In this document: piece after piece, positions 1 through 11,669 of the stretch | Layout: each line of letters opens with the position of its first letter | Numbering within the stretch: position 1 is the first letter of the stretch | Assembly (NCBI RefSeq): GCF_004004555.2 | Contig: NZ_SACP01000010.1 | Span: forward strand, 62,001-126,000 | Source: Methylobacterium oryzihabitans | GTDB lineage: Bacteria; Pseudomonadota; Alphaproteobacteria; Rhizobiales; Beijerinckiaceae | DNA: 64,000 nt | Direction of reading: 5' to 3' | Position numbers and translations under genes: made by a program | The notes under the pieces: model-generated | The model's database searches: none | Told to the model about the DNA's origin: nothing | The model's input: only the letters and a program-made list of their open reading frames with translations

Positions 1-1048
<1,048 letters not shown>

Positions 1049-1452
1049 GGGTTCCGCTCCTGTTGGCCGACATGCCGCAAGGCAAGCCGCTCGGGCGTCG
1101 GCGGTTCCCGCATGTCCGCGTGTCGGCTTCGTGTCCCTGCGGAACGTCGTGCAATCCGGCAAGGAAGCGGAAGCCAAGACGGACGATTGCTGCGTCGCAA
1201 CAAGGTGATGCACGAAGGGCACGCCGTTTCGTTCACCATCGCTTCAGATCCCGCGGACAAAATCAGGTCGTGTTTGCGTGCGAGCCCTGGTGGCGGAACC
1301 GCAAGCGCAGCCAGGGATTTGGAAGACGTTCCCCGAACCTTGCGGCGAGGACGGACTGATCCGAGACGACCGGCCATGCGCCGTCAGCAACGCGACGACG
1401 AGAGCGCGGGACGGCAGGGGAACAGGCCGGTTCAGAGAAGGGGGTTACCCAA
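1049..1452. promoter_or_regulatory. Divergent intergenic region between the GH13 gene and glgP
   Basis: About 400 bases with no gene I can support; the ORFs crossing it are extensions of antisense shadows. It must hold the promoters of the GH13 gene (minus) and glgP (plus). A purine-rich ribosome-binding site (GAGAAGGGGG) lies just before the glgP GTG. No clear operator palindrome was recognised. Confidence 0.5.
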
Positions 1453-3978
<2,526 letters not shown>

Positions 3979-3983
3979 TCCCC

Positions 3984-4065
3984 GGGCCGGGCGCCCGCCG
4001 CCCGGCCCGCGTCCCCCGCGCGAATGCCTGACCCGCCCCGGTCGCTCTTCCGGGGCGGGCGCATT
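3984..4065 (+). terminator. Two GC hairpins downstream of glgP
   Basis: The first stem has 10-bp arms at 3984-3993 and 3999-4008 with a 5-nt loop. The second has perfect 9-bp arms CCCGCCCCG (4032-4040) and CGGGGCGGG (4051-4059), followed by 'cgcatttcg'. The only T-run is short, so termination is inferred from position and stem strength. Confidence 0.6.
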
Positions 4066-4182
4066 TCGTGCATGGATCGGACAAGGGGAGGTTGCACTCG
4101 GCAGGGAGCGGATGGCGGCGCGCCGTCCGGGCATCCGCGTTGTCGGCCGACCCGCCCGGCAGCCCGCGAGACGAAGAGCCCG

Positions 4183-5403
4183 ATGTCCTCGATCAAGTCG
4201 CCCACCGCCCGTCCCCCGTCCCCGGCGTGGCGCGAGTTCAGCCACTCGCCCGTCACCTGCATCGAGGACCTGCGCAAGCTCGCCGAGCGGCGCGTGCCCA
4301 GGATGTTCTACGACTACGCCGATTCGGGCTCCTACACCGAGGGCACCTACCGGGCGAACGAGTCCGACTTCGGCAAGATCCGCCTACGCCAGCGCGTCGC
4401 CGTCGACATGACCAACCGGACCCTGGCCTCGACCATGGTCGGCCAGCCGGTCGCGATGCCGGTGGCGATCGCCCCGACCGGGCTCACCGGCATGCAGCAC
4501 GCCGACGGCGAGATCCACGCCGCCCGCGCCGCCGCCCGGGCCGGGGTGCCGTTCACCCTCTCGACCATGAGCATCTGCTCGATCGAGGACGTCGCCGAGC
4601 ACAGCGACCGGCCGTTCTGGTTCCAGCTCTACGTGATGCGCGACCGCGGCTTCATCGACCGCCTGATCGACCGCGCCAAGGCGGCGCAATGCTCGGCGCT
4701 GGTGCTCACCCTCGACCTCCAGATCCTCGGCCAGCGCCACAAGGACGTCCGCAACGGCCTCTCGACGCCGCCCCGGATGACGATCCCGAACCTCGTCAAC
4801 CTCGCGACCAAGCCGCGCTGGTGCCTCAACATGCTGCGGACGCAGCGCCGCACCTTCCGCAACATCGTCGGCCACGCCCAGGGCGTCGGCGACATGCGCT
4901 CGCTGTCGTCCTGGACCGCCGAGCAGTTCGACCCGGCCCTGAACTGGGACGACGTCAAGCGCATCCAGGACCGCTGGGGCGGCAAGCTCATCATCAAGGG
5001 CATCCTCGACGAGGAGGATGCCGAGATGGCGGCGAACTCGGGCGCCGACGCGCTCATCGTGTCGAACCACGGCGGGCGCCAGCTCGACGGCGCGATGTCG
5101 TCGATCGCCGCCCTCCCGGGCATCGCCGCGGCGGTCGGCGACCGCATCGAGGTGCTGATGGACGGCGGCATCCGCTCGGGCCAGGACGTCATCAAGGCGC
5201 TGGCGCTCGGCGCCCACGGCGTCTTCATCGGCCGCGCCTTCCTGTACGGCCTCGGGGCCGGCGGCGAGGCGGGGGTGACCGAGTGCCTCGACATCATCCG
5301 GCGCGAGCTCGACGTCACCATGGCGATGTGCGGGCTGCGCGACGTGACCAGGGTCACCTCGGACATCCTGGTCGACAAGCCGGAGATGCCGCGGAACGTG
5401 TGA
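4183..5403 (+). CDS. lldD: FMN-dependent alpha-hydroxy-acid dehydrogenase (L-lactate dehydrogenase type)
   Basis: Oxidises an L-2-hydroxy acid, most likely L-lactate, to the 2-keto acid through FMN and passes electrons to the respiratory chain. The chosen start is the ATG at 4183 (406 aa). The frame extends upstream to 4024, but that part is compositionally intergenic. Family features are the N-terminal CIEDLRKLAERRVPRMFYDYADSGSYTE, a TIM-barrel core, IIKGILDEEDA with the conserved Lys, the catalytic His of SNHGGRQLDGA at about residue 296, and the FMN-phosphate segment DGGIRSGQDVIKALALGA. The C-terminus (CGLRDVTRVTSDIL) is LldD-like. Mandelate or glycolate as substrate cannot be excluded. 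Confidence 0.88.
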   Translation: MSSIKSPTARPPSPAWREFSHSPVTCIEDLRKLAERRVPRMFYDYADSGSYTEGTYRANESDFGKIRLRQRVAVDMTNRTLASTMVGQPVAMPVAIAPTGLTGMQHADGEIHAARAAARAGVPFTLSTMSICSIEDVAEHSDRPFWFQLYVMRDRGFIDRLIDRAKAAQCSALVLTLDLQILGQRHKDVRNGLSTPPRMTIPNLVNLATKPRWCLNMLRTQRRTFRNIVGHAQGVGDMRSLSSWTAEQFDPALNWDDVKRIQDRWGGKLIIKGILDEEDAEMAANSGADALIVSNHGGRQLDGAMSSIAALPGIAAAVGDRIEVLMDGGIRSGQDVIKALALGAHGVFIGRAFLYGLGAGGEAGVTECLDIIRRELDVTMAMCGLRDVTRVTSDILVDKPEMPRNV

Positions 5404-5486
5404 TCCGGACGTCGCGCCGGCTGTACACTCCCCCTCTGCGGCAGGTCTGTCTGGGAAAATTCCCATGCAAGATCAAGCGCGGGATC

Positions 5487-5639
5487 CCCTCTCCCGAGTG
5501 GGAGAGGGGTAGGGGTGAGGGTGGAGACGGTGCCGGGTCGGGCTACAATGGTAGAGCCGCGCACCTCCACGCTCAGTGTTCATTACTCAAGCCGAGCCAC
5601 CCTCACCCCCGGCCCCTCTCCCACTCGGGAGAGGGGAGG
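5487..5639. repeat. Inverted pair of R1 palindromic intergenic elements
   Basis: Two near-identical elements of about 38 bp lie in opposite orientation at 5487-5525 and 5597-5639. Each contains a CTCTCCC...GGGAGAG palindrome plus a CCCTCACCCC tail. The arms could pair into a long hairpin. The rest of the 5404-5814 gap holds no gene. The same family recurs near 51.2 and 57.0 kb in this window, so this is a dispersed noncoding repeat. Confidence 0.8.
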
Positions 5640-5814
5640 CGCGCCTCAACTTGTCCCGGATAGCTCTGCCGCTGCGCGGGGAAGGGCGACGAGAGCGCCA
5701 TGCTCAAGCGGGCCCACCCCGCCAACCGTGAATTTTTTCTTGCCGCCCCGCGACCTTCGCCGTGGCTGCCGCGTTGCTCCCCCATAACCAGCCGGAACCA
5801 CGGGGAGCGCGGCG

Positions 5815-5958
5815 ATGAACGAGGGCGTCCAGATCAGGGCCGACGGCGACGGCACCTTCAGCCTCTACAGCGACGAGCGCGTCATCCTGCGCGGGCTGAC
5901 CCGCGAGAAGGCCTACCGGCTCGCCTCGCGTCTCGGCGGGCTCGCCATCGCGTACTGA
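5815..5958 (+). CDS. Small hypothetical protein (47 aa)
   Basis: A short gene starting MNEGVQIRADGDGTFSLYSDERV and ending at the TGA at 5956-5958. A GGGGAG ribosome-binding site lies 8 nt upstream of the ATG. The product is soluble and mixed alpha/beta in appearance, with no membrane segment or cysteine. It is separated from the next small gene by only 2 nt, so the two are probably co-translated. I do not recognise the family. Confidence 0.6.
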   Translation: MNEGVQIRADGDGTFSLYSDERVILRGLTREKAYRLASRLGGLAIAY

Positions 5959-5960
5959 GC

Positions 5961-6176
5961 ATGAGCGAGGACGACGTCCAGACCCTCAACGCCGCCCGCC
6001 GCCGCCTCGTCGCGCGGCAGGTCGCCCTCGCCCGCTCGATCGCGGTATCGGCGGCCGTGGCGATGGCGGAGGTCCACGACCTCACGGCGGTGACGGTCGC
6101 GATCGAGCATCTCGACCGCACGCTGGTCGATCTCGGGCGCCCGCACATGCCCGGCAACTACGACGAGCCGGGCTGA
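5961..6176 (+). CDS. Small hypothetical helical protein (71 aa)
   Basis: It starts MSEDDVQTLNAARRRLVARQ at 5961, 2 nt after the preceding stop. The sequence is an Ala/Arg/Val-rich, largely helical protein ending PHMPGNYDEPG. The frame continues upstream to 5700, but the spacing to the previous gene and its good start codon favour 5961. There are no recognised motifs. The pairing with the 47-aa gene suggests a two-gene unit of unknown function. Confidence 0.6.
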   Translation: MSEDDVQTLNAARRRLVARQVALARSIAVSAAVAMAEVHDLTAVTVAIEHLDRTLVDLGRPHMPGNYDEPG

Positions 6177-6249
6177 CGCGCACTCTGGCACGCATCTTGT
6201 TAACGCCTGCACCGTGGCGCTTCCCCCGCGCGCCGCGGAGGTCGAGCCG

Positions 6250-6354
6250 ATGCCGGTGTTTCTGATCGCGGTGCTGATCGTCGTGGTGCTGTTCGTCGTC
6301 GGCGTCAGCGCCAGCCAGCCCGACCGCCGGCAGGGCTCCGAAACCCGATACTGA
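6250..6354 (+). CDS. Small single-pass membrane peptide (34 aa)
   Basis: ATG at 6250 encodes MPVFLIAVLIVVVLFVVGVS, one hydrophobic segment, followed by a polar tail (ASQPDRRQGSETRY) and a TGA at 6352-6354. The organisation is that of a one-TM small protein. It sits immediately upstream of the TPP riboswitch but belongs before it, so it is not part of that regulated unit. Coding status rests on the clean hydrophobic and polar partition only. Confidence 0.45.
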   Translation: MPVFLIAVLIVVVLFVVGVSASQPDRRQGSETRY

Positions 6355-6406
6355 GCCGGCGACGCGGTGCTTGACACCGCGGTCCCGGCCCGCCACACCC
6401 GTCCGC

Positions 6407-6518
6407 TCCCAGGGGAGCCTCGCGAGGAGGCTGAGATTCCGCCGGCACGGACGCGGTCCGGGCGACGCGGTGACCCTATGAACCTGATCCGGGTCATGCC
6501 GGCGTAGGGATGCGGGAC
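6407..6518 (+). promoter_or_regulatory. TPP (thiamine diphosphate) riboswitch, THI element
   Basis: The conserved aptamer core is readable: 'ggggagcc' then 'ggctgaga' (pyrimidine-binding arm), an internal variable stem at about 6444-6467, then 'gaccct', 'gaacctgatccgggt', 'catgccggcgtaggga' (pyrophosphate-binding arm). The closing P1 pairs tccc near 6408 with ggga near 6507. It lies about 90 nt upstream of the LuxE-like gene, so it should repress the six-gene operon when thiamine diphosphate is plentiful. This assignment does not depend on the function of the downstream genes. Confidence 0.95.
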
Positions 6519-6575
6519 CGCCGGCCGTCCAGGCTCACGACGCCGACCTTCGCGCACGTCTCCCCGTCATGATCT

Positions 6576-6593
6576 CCCCGGCCGGCGCCGGGG
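6576..6593 (+). promoter_or_regulatory. Possible expression-platform hairpin of the TPP riboswitch
   Basis: Perfect 7-bp arms CCCCGGC (6576-6582) and GCCGGGG (6587-6593) enclose a 4-nt loop just upstream of the GGGGG ribosome-binding site of the LuxE-like gene. There is no U-tract. The preceding TCTCCCC could alternatively pair with the ribosome-binding site. Control of translation initiation is therefore the likelier mechanism; this is inference. Confidence 0.4.
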
Positions 6594-6608
6594 CGAACGG
6601 GGGTGGCC

Positions 6609-7700
6609 ATGGCGGCAGAGACGACGGAGCGGGCCGAGATCGTCGGCGCCCTGCTGGACTTCCTGGCCCGGCCCAGCGCGACCGACGCCGAGTTCGAGGC
6701 GATGGCCCTGCGCGTCTTCGCCCACCAGTTCCGCCACAACGAGCCCTATCGCCGCTTCGCCCTCCGGCGCGGCCGCACGCCGCTCGCCGTCCGGCGCTGG
6801 CGCGACATCCCGGCGGTGCCGATCAAGGCGTTCAAGGACCTGATCCTGAGCTGCTGCCCGCCCGAGGCGGCCGAGCGGGTGTTCATGACCAGCGGCACGA
6901 CCGGCGATGCCCGTGGCCGCAGCTACCACCCGACCATGGCGGTGTGGGACCGCTCGATGCGCGACAATTTCCGGGATCGGGTGATGCGCGGGCGCGCGCC
7001 GATCCGCATGGGAATCCTGTTTCCCGACGACGAGGCGCTGCCGAACTCCTCGCTCGCCCGCTACCTCACCCTCGCGCGCCGGGAGTTCGGCACGGCCGGC
7101 AGCGCGGGCCTCGTCGGCCCGTCAGGGCTCGACCTCGCCGGCCTCCTCACCGCCCTCGCCGACGCCGAGGCGGCGGGCGAGCCCTACGCCCTGCTCGGTG
7201 CCAGCTACGCCTTCGTGCCGGTGCTCGACGCCCTGGCGGCCTCCGGCCGGCGCTTCGCCCTGCCGGAGGGGAGCTTCGTCCTCGACACCGGCGGGTTCAA
7301 GGGCCGCTCGCGCGAACTCGACCCCGATGCGTTCTACGACGGACTGTCGGCGGCCTTCGGCATCGCGCGCTCGGCCTGCCTCAACATGTACGGCATGACC
7401 GAACTCAGCACGCAGTTCTACGACGACGGCAACGCGGTCTACCCCTCGGTGAAGTCCGGCCCGCACTGGATCCGCAGCCGCGTCGTCGATCCGCTCACCG
7501 GTGAGGATCTGCCGGCAGGCGAGCGCGGCGTGCTGGTCCACCACGACCTCGCCCATTTCAACGCCGTGTCGGCGATCCTGACCGAGGATGCCGGCGAGAT
7601 CGTGCCGGGGGGCTTCCGCCTGCTCGGGCGGGTCGACGGCGAGGCTTCCAAGGGCTGCTCGGTCGCGGTGGCCGAATTCCTCGCCGCCGCCCGGGCCTGA
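6609..7700 (+). CDS. LuxE/PaaK-type acyl-protein synthetase
   Basis: Adenylate-forming enzyme resembling LuxE, which activates a carboxylic acid as acyl-AMP and passes it to a cysteine for delivery to a LuxC-type reductase. The start is the ATG at 6609 behind a GGGGG site; a GTG at 6603 is possible. Visible motifs are the ATP-binding loop MTSGTTGDARGR (about residues 93-104), YGMTELSTQFYDDG (about 260-273), and a C-terminal Cys at about residue 350 (EASKGCSVA) placed like the acylated Cys of LuxE. It is first gene after the TPP riboswitch and 4 nt before the LuxC-like gene. The substrate is unlikely to be a luciferase aldehyde, since no luxAB is present in the window. Confidence 0.88.
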   Translation: MAAETTERAEIVGALLDFLARPSATDAEFEAMALRVFAHQFRHNEPYRRFALRRGRTPLAVRRWRDIPAVPIKAFKDLILSCCPPEAAERVFMTSGTTGDARGRSYHPTMAVWDRSMRDNFRDRVMRGRAPIRMGILFPDDEALPNSSLARYLTLARREFGTAGSAGLVGPSGLDLAGLLTALADAEAAGEPYALLGASYAFVPVLDALAASGRRFALPEGSFVLDTGGFKGRSRELDPDAFYDGLSAAFGIARSACLNMYGMTELSTQFYDDGNAVYPSVKSGPHWIRSRVVDPLTGEDLPAGERGVLVHHDLAHFNAVSAILTEDAGEIVPGGFRLLGRVDGEASKGCSVAVAEFLAAARA

Positions 7701-7704
7701 CCGG

Positions 7705-9144
7705 ATGGCCGAGTTCGCCGGCCATTGCCCGGGCCTCGCGCGCGACGAGATCGGCTGGCGCATCGTCCGCCACGCGGCCTGGGGCGAGACCGTCGAGGTC
7801 GCGCTGCCGGAGCTGAGCGAGGCCCAGGCCGCCGCCCTGTGCGGGCAGATCCGCGAACGGGCGCGGACGGCGCTGCGGCGGATGGCGGTCGCCCGCATCG
7901 TGGAGGCCATCGACGGCGCCACCGCCCGCCTGCTCGACCGGAGCCACCCGGTCCGGCGCAAGGCCGAGGCGCTGCTGCCGGTCGTCACCGGCTATGACCG
8001 GGAGACGGTCCGGCTCGGCCTCACCGGGTTCCTGAAAACCTTCCGGCGGCCGCAGCTCCTGCGCTTCCTCGCCGAGGATTTTTCCGATCCCGGCCTGCTC
8101 GACGGCTTCCGCCCGGCGCCCAAGGGCGGCTTGGTGCGGGCACAGGGGCCGGACCTGCTGCTGCACGTCTGGGCCGGCAACGTACCGGCCCTGTCGCTGT
8201 GGAGCCTCGTCTGCGGCCTCCTGGTCAAGGCCGGCACGGTCGGCAAGCTCGCCTCGGCCGAGCCGCTGACCGCCGGCTGGTTCGCCGGCCTGATCGCCGA
8301 GCAGGATCCCGAACTCGGCGAGTGCCTCGCCGCCGTGTGGTGGAAGGGCGGGGAGGGCGCCTCCGAAAAGGTCTTCCTGCGCGAGGCCGACACGGTGCTG
8401 GCCTACGGCGACGACGCCACCCTGGCGGCTCTCCGCGAAAAGCTGCCGATCGGCACCCGCTTCCTGTCCCACGGCCACCGGATCGGCTTCGGGGTGATCG
8501 CCCGCGAGGCGCTCGACAGACGCCGCGCGCCGGCCCTGGCGCGGCTCGCCGCCCAGGACGTCGCGCGCTACGAGCAGCAGGGTTGCTACTCGCCGCAGAT
8601 GCTGTTCGTCGAGCGCGGCGGCCTGGTCGCCCCGGCCGAGTTCGCCCGCTACTTGGCCCACGACCTCGCGGCGCTCGCCGCCCGCCATCCCCGCAGGCCT
8701 CTCTCTCCCGGAGAGGCCGCCGGGGTCGCGGCGTGGCGGCAGGCGCAGGAGCTCCGGGACACCGCCGACCTCCTCGGCGAGCCCGCCGACCCGTGGGGCG
8801 TCGTCGTGCTGGACGGCGACGACACGCTGCGCCCCTCGGGCCTCAACCGCACCGTCGCGGTGGTGGCGGTCGACGACCTCGACGCGGTGCCGGCGCGAGT
8901 GGCGCCCCACCGCGCCTTCCTGCAGACCGCCGGCGTCGCGGCATCCCCCGAGCGGCTGTTGCGCCTCGCCGACGGTCTCGCGGCAGTCGGGGTCAGCCGG
9001 ATCACGGCCATCGGCGCCATGACCCGGCCGGAGGCCGGCTGGCACCATGACGGCCGCTTCAGCCTGCTCGACCTCGTCACCCTGACCGAGATCGAGGCCG
9101 GCGCCGAGGCGGCGGCAGAAGGCTTCGCGCCCTATGCCGACTGA
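7705..9144 (+). CDS. LuxC-type acyl-CoA/acyl-protein reductase
   Basis: NAD(P)H-dependent reductase of the LuxC family, which reduces an enzyme-bound acyl thioester to an aldehyde. The ATG at 7705 gives 479 aa, close to LuxC length. The catalytic cysteine is in QQGCYSPQ at about residue 294; the cofactor region includes HVWAGNVPALSLWSLVCGLL. It overlaps the following ABC ATPase by 11 nt. With the upstream LuxE-like protein it forms a complete carboxylate-to-aldehyde module. Placement behind a TPP riboswitch argues for a thiamine-related carboxylate rather than a fatty acid. Confidence 0.88.
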   Translation: MAEFAGHCPGLARDEIGWRIVRHAAWGETVEVALPELSEAQAAALCGQIRERARTALRRMAVARIVEAIDGATARLLDRSHPVRRKAEALLPVVTGYDRETVRLGLTGFLKTFRRPQLLRFLAEDFSDPGLLDGFRPAPKGGLVRAQGPDLLLHVWAGNVPALSLWSLVCGLLVKAGTVGKLASAEPLTAGWFAGLIAEQDPELGECLAAVWWKGGEGASEKVFLREADTVLAYGDDATLAALREKLPIGTRFLSHGHRIGFGVIAREALDRRRAPALARLAAQDVARYEQQGCYSPQMLFVERGGLVAPAEFARYLAHDLAALAARHPRRPLSPGEAAGVAAWRQAQELRDTADLLGEPADPWGVVVLDGDDTLRPSGLNRTVAVVAVDDLDAVPARVAPHRAFLQTAGVAASPERLLRLADGLAAVGVSRITAIGAMTRPEAGWHHDGRFSLLDLVTLTEIEAGAEAAAEGFAPYAD

Positions 9145-9922
9145 CCCGGATCCCGAAGGCTTCGTGGCGATCGAGGGCGTGCGCTACCGCTACGACGCGG
9201 GCGGGCCGGCGATCGTCAACGGCGTCGACTGGACCGTTCCGCGCGGCGCGATCCACTGCCTGCTCGGCCGCAGCGGCTGCGGCAAGACCACCCTGCTCAA
9301 GCTCGCCGCCGGGCTGCTGATGCCCGACGAGGGCCGCGTGCGCGTCGCCGGCGCGGTTTTGCGCGGACCCGCCCCGCGAGTCGGGTTCGTGTTCCAGGCG
9401 CCGACGCTGCTCGAATGGCTGAGCGCCCTCGACAACGTACTGCTGCCGCTCTCGCTCAAGCGCCGCCCCGGCCCCGCCGACCGCGAGGCCGCCCGCGACC
9501 TCCTCGCCCTGGTCGGGCTCGCCGACCATGCCGGCCGACACCCGGCCGCGCTGTCGGGCGGCCAGCAGAGCCGCGTCGCGGTGGCGCGGGCGCTGATCGG
9601 CGGGCCGGACCTGCTGCTCCTCGACGAGCCCTTCGCCGCCCTCGACGCGCTCACCCGCGAGGAGTTGCAGGACGACCTGCTGCGGCTCTGCGCCCTGCGC
9701 GGCACCGCGGCCCTGTTCGTCACCCACGACATCGCCGAGGCGGTCTATCTCGGCGACCGGGTCGCCGTGATGGCGGCCGGCCGCATCACCCATTCCGGCC
9801 CGGTCGCGCTGCCGCGCCCCCGTCCGCCGGGCCTGCGCTACGAGCCCGCCTTCGCGGCGGCCTGCCGCGCGTTGCGCGAGGCGATGGACCGCGGCGAGAC
9901 CGTGCGCGAGCGGGCGGCGTGA
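9134..9922 (+). CDS. ABC transporter ATP-binding protein (nitrate/taurine/thiamine-precursor type)
   Basis: Cytoplasmic ATPase that energises the adjacent permease. It has 262 aa, with Walker A GRSGCGKTT (about residues 50-58), Q-loop FVFQAPTLLEW, signature LSGGQQSR, Walker B LLLLDEPFAALD and the switch His in FVTHD. It starts inside the end of the LuxC-like gene and overlaps the permease start by 4 nt, so translation is coupled. The family serves NMT1/THI5-like binding proteins, including pyrimidine (HMP) importers of the ThiXYZ type. Confidence 0.92.
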   Translation: MPTDPDPEGFVAIEGVRYRYDAGGPAIVNGVDWTVPRGAIHCLLGRSGCGKTTLLKLAAGLLMPDEGRVRVAGAVLRGPAPRVGFVFQAPTLLEWLSALDNVLLPLSLKRRPGPADREAARDLLALVGLADHAGRHPAALSGGQQSRVAVARALIGGPDLLLLDEPFAALDALTREELQDDLLRLCALRGTAALFVTHDIAEAVYLGDRVAVMAAGRITHSGPVALPRPRPPGLRYEPAFAAACRALREAMDRGETVRERAA

Positions 9923-10668
9923 GCGCCCGCCTCGCCTCCGGCCTGCTCCTCCTCGCCCTGCTCGCCGCCTGGGAGACGTGGTGCCGCGCCGCCGCGGTGC
10001 CGGCGCTGATCCTGCCGCCGCCGTCCGCGGTCGCCGCGACGCTGTGGGGCGAGGTGGCGTCGGGCCGGCTGTGGCCGCACCTCGCGGTCACGGCGGCCGA
10101 GATGACGCTCGGGCTCGCCCTCGGCGCCGCGGTCGGGCTCGGCGCCGGCATCCTGCTCGCCGAGAGCCCGGCGCTCGGCCGGGTGCTGCGCCCCTACATC
10201 CTGGCGAGCCAGCTCGTGCCCAAGCTCGCGCTCGGCCCGCTCCTCATCATCTGGTTCGGCTTCGGGCTGACCCCGACGGTGGTCGTCACGGCGCTGATCT
10301 GCTTCTTCCCGCTGATGGAGACCACGCTGACCGGCCTCGCCGAGGTCGATCCCGCCCGGCGCGAGCTCTTTCGGATGCTCGGCGCGAGCCGCCTCCAGAC
10401 CCTGCTGCGGCTCAAGCTGCCGGCGGCCCTGCCGGTGATCCTCGCCGGCCTGCGGGTCGCGGTGGTGCTCGCCCTGGTCGGGGCCGTGGTGGGCGAGTTC
10501 GTCGCCGGGCGCGCCGGTCTCGGCGCCTCGATCATCGCCGCCCAGAGCGTGATGGATTCGAGCCTCATCGTCGCGCTGTTCGTCGTCATCACGGCGCTCG
10601 GCATGGTGTTCTACGAAGCCGTGCGGGCGCTGGAACGCCTCGCCCTGCGGCGCTACCGGAAAGGCTAG
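9919..10668 (+). CDS. ABC transporter permease (SsuC/ThiX type)
   Basis: Integral membrane subunit with about six hydrophobic segments in 249 aa. The GTG at 9919 overlaps the ATPase stop (GTGA); the longer frame upstream is shadow. The ATPase-contact EAA loop is visible as ELFRMLGASRLQTLLRLKLPAALP (about residues 150-175). The next gene encodes the matching binding protein, 2 nt after this stop. The transporter type (BPD_transp_1) is clear; the substrate is inferred from riboswitch control. Confidence 0.92.
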   Translation: MSARLASGLLLLALLAAWETWCRAAAVPALILPPPSAVAATLWGEVASGRLWPHLAVTAAEMTLGLALGAAVGLGAGILLAESPALGRVLRPYILASQLVPKLALGPLLIIWFGFGLTPTVVVTALICFFPLMETTLTGLAEVDPARRELFRMLGASRLQTLLRLKLPAALPVILAGLRVAVVLALVGAVVGEFVAGRAGLGASIIAAQSVMDSSLIVALFVVITALGMVFYEAVRALERLALRRYRKG

Positions 10669-10670
10669 AC

Positions 10671-11669
10671 ATGCCGGGTTTGTCCCGCCGCCGCCTGCTG
10701 CCGCTGCTCGCACTGCCGTGGCTGCCCGTTCCGGCCCTGGCGCAGGCGCCCGAGAAGGTCGTGGTCGCCGGCTGGAGCCAGCCGATCAGCGAGATCACCA
10801 ACCTCCTCGCCGAGCCCGACCACGGCCTGTTCAAGGCCCGCGGCATCGCTCTCGACTACGTCCCCGGCACCGGCGGCGGCTCGGCGATCCAGAACATCCT
10901 GACCGGGCAGGCCGACGTCGCCTTCACCGATCCGGCCGCGCTCTACCTCGCCCTCGACAAGGGCGCGGATCTGGTGGCGATCTACAACATCTACCCGCAG
11001 AACGTGTTCAACGTCGTGGCGCCGAAGGGCAAGGGCATCCGCTCGGTCGCCGACCTCAAGGGCAAGCGCGTCGGGGTCTACAGCCTGTCCAGCGGCACGC
11101 GCCAGAACCTCCTGCTGCTGCTGCACGAGGCCGGCCTGAGCGAGTCCGATATCCGGATCGAGGTCACCGGCCTCCTCAACTTCGCACCGCTGATCCAGGG
11201 GCAGGTCGACGCCACCGCGGCGACCGATACCGGGCTCCTCGTCGGCCGTGCCCGCGGCCTCGGCGAGGTCGAGGTGATCGAGGTCCGCGACCGCCTCAAC
11301 CTGCCGAGCGACCTGTTCGTGGTCACCCGGGCGACCTACGAGGCGCGAAAGCCGGTTCTGGCCCGCTTCCTCGCCGGCTACCGCGACTCGGCCGCCTGGA
11401 TGATCGCCAAGCCCGAGGAGGCGGCCCGGCTCGCGGTGACCCGCGCGATCAACGGCCGCGACGAGGCGGTCAACCTCGAGATCATCAAACTGCGCAACCT
11501 CGCCACCGTCTCGCCCACCACCGAGCGCGAGGGGCTGGGCCGCTTCGACCTCGACGTGCTGCAGAAGGGCGCCGACACCTTCCGCAGCCTCGGGCTGATC
11601 GCCCGCCCGATCGACATGAGCCGGGTCGTCCTCAGCGACCTGATCCCGCCGAAGGTGTCCGCGCCATGA
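10671..11669 (+). CDS. NMT1/THI5-like ABC substrate-binding protein
   Basis: Periplasmic receptor of 332 aa. It has an RRR-containing signal peptide (MPGLSRRRLLPLLALPWLPVPALAQA) with likely cleavage after ALA. The mature part follows the NMT1/THI5 fold: VVAGWSQPISEITNLLAEPDHGLFKARGI, GGGSAIQNILTGQADVAF and DLKGKRVGVYSLSSGTRQNL. This family includes receptors for thiamine pyrimidine precursors (ThiY) as well as sulfonates and nitrate. TPP-riboswitch control makes a thiamine precursor the best guess. The stop overlaps the SDR start by 4 nt. Confidence 0.9.
   Translation: MPGLSRRRLLPLLALPWLPVPALAQAPEKVVVAGWSQPISEITNLLAEPDHGLFKARGIALDYVPGTGGGSAIQNILTGQADVAFTDPAALYLALDKGADLVAIYNIYPQNVFNVVAPKGKGIRSVADLKGKRVGVYSLSSGTRQNLLLLLHEAGLSESDIRIEVTGLLNFAPLIQGQVDATAATDTGLLVGRARGLGEVEVIEVRDRLNLPSDLFVVTRATYEARKPVLARFLAGYRDSAAWMIAKPEEAARLAVTRAINGRDEAVNLEIIKLRNLATVSPTTEREGLGRFDLDVLQKGADTFRSLGLIARPIDMSRVVLSDLIPPKVSAP

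Noticed and set aside
6609..9144. Bioluminescence (lux) operon
   Set aside because: LuxC- and LuxE-like genes are present but luxA, luxB and luxD are absent, and the unit is preceded by a TPP riboswitch and contains an ABC importer.
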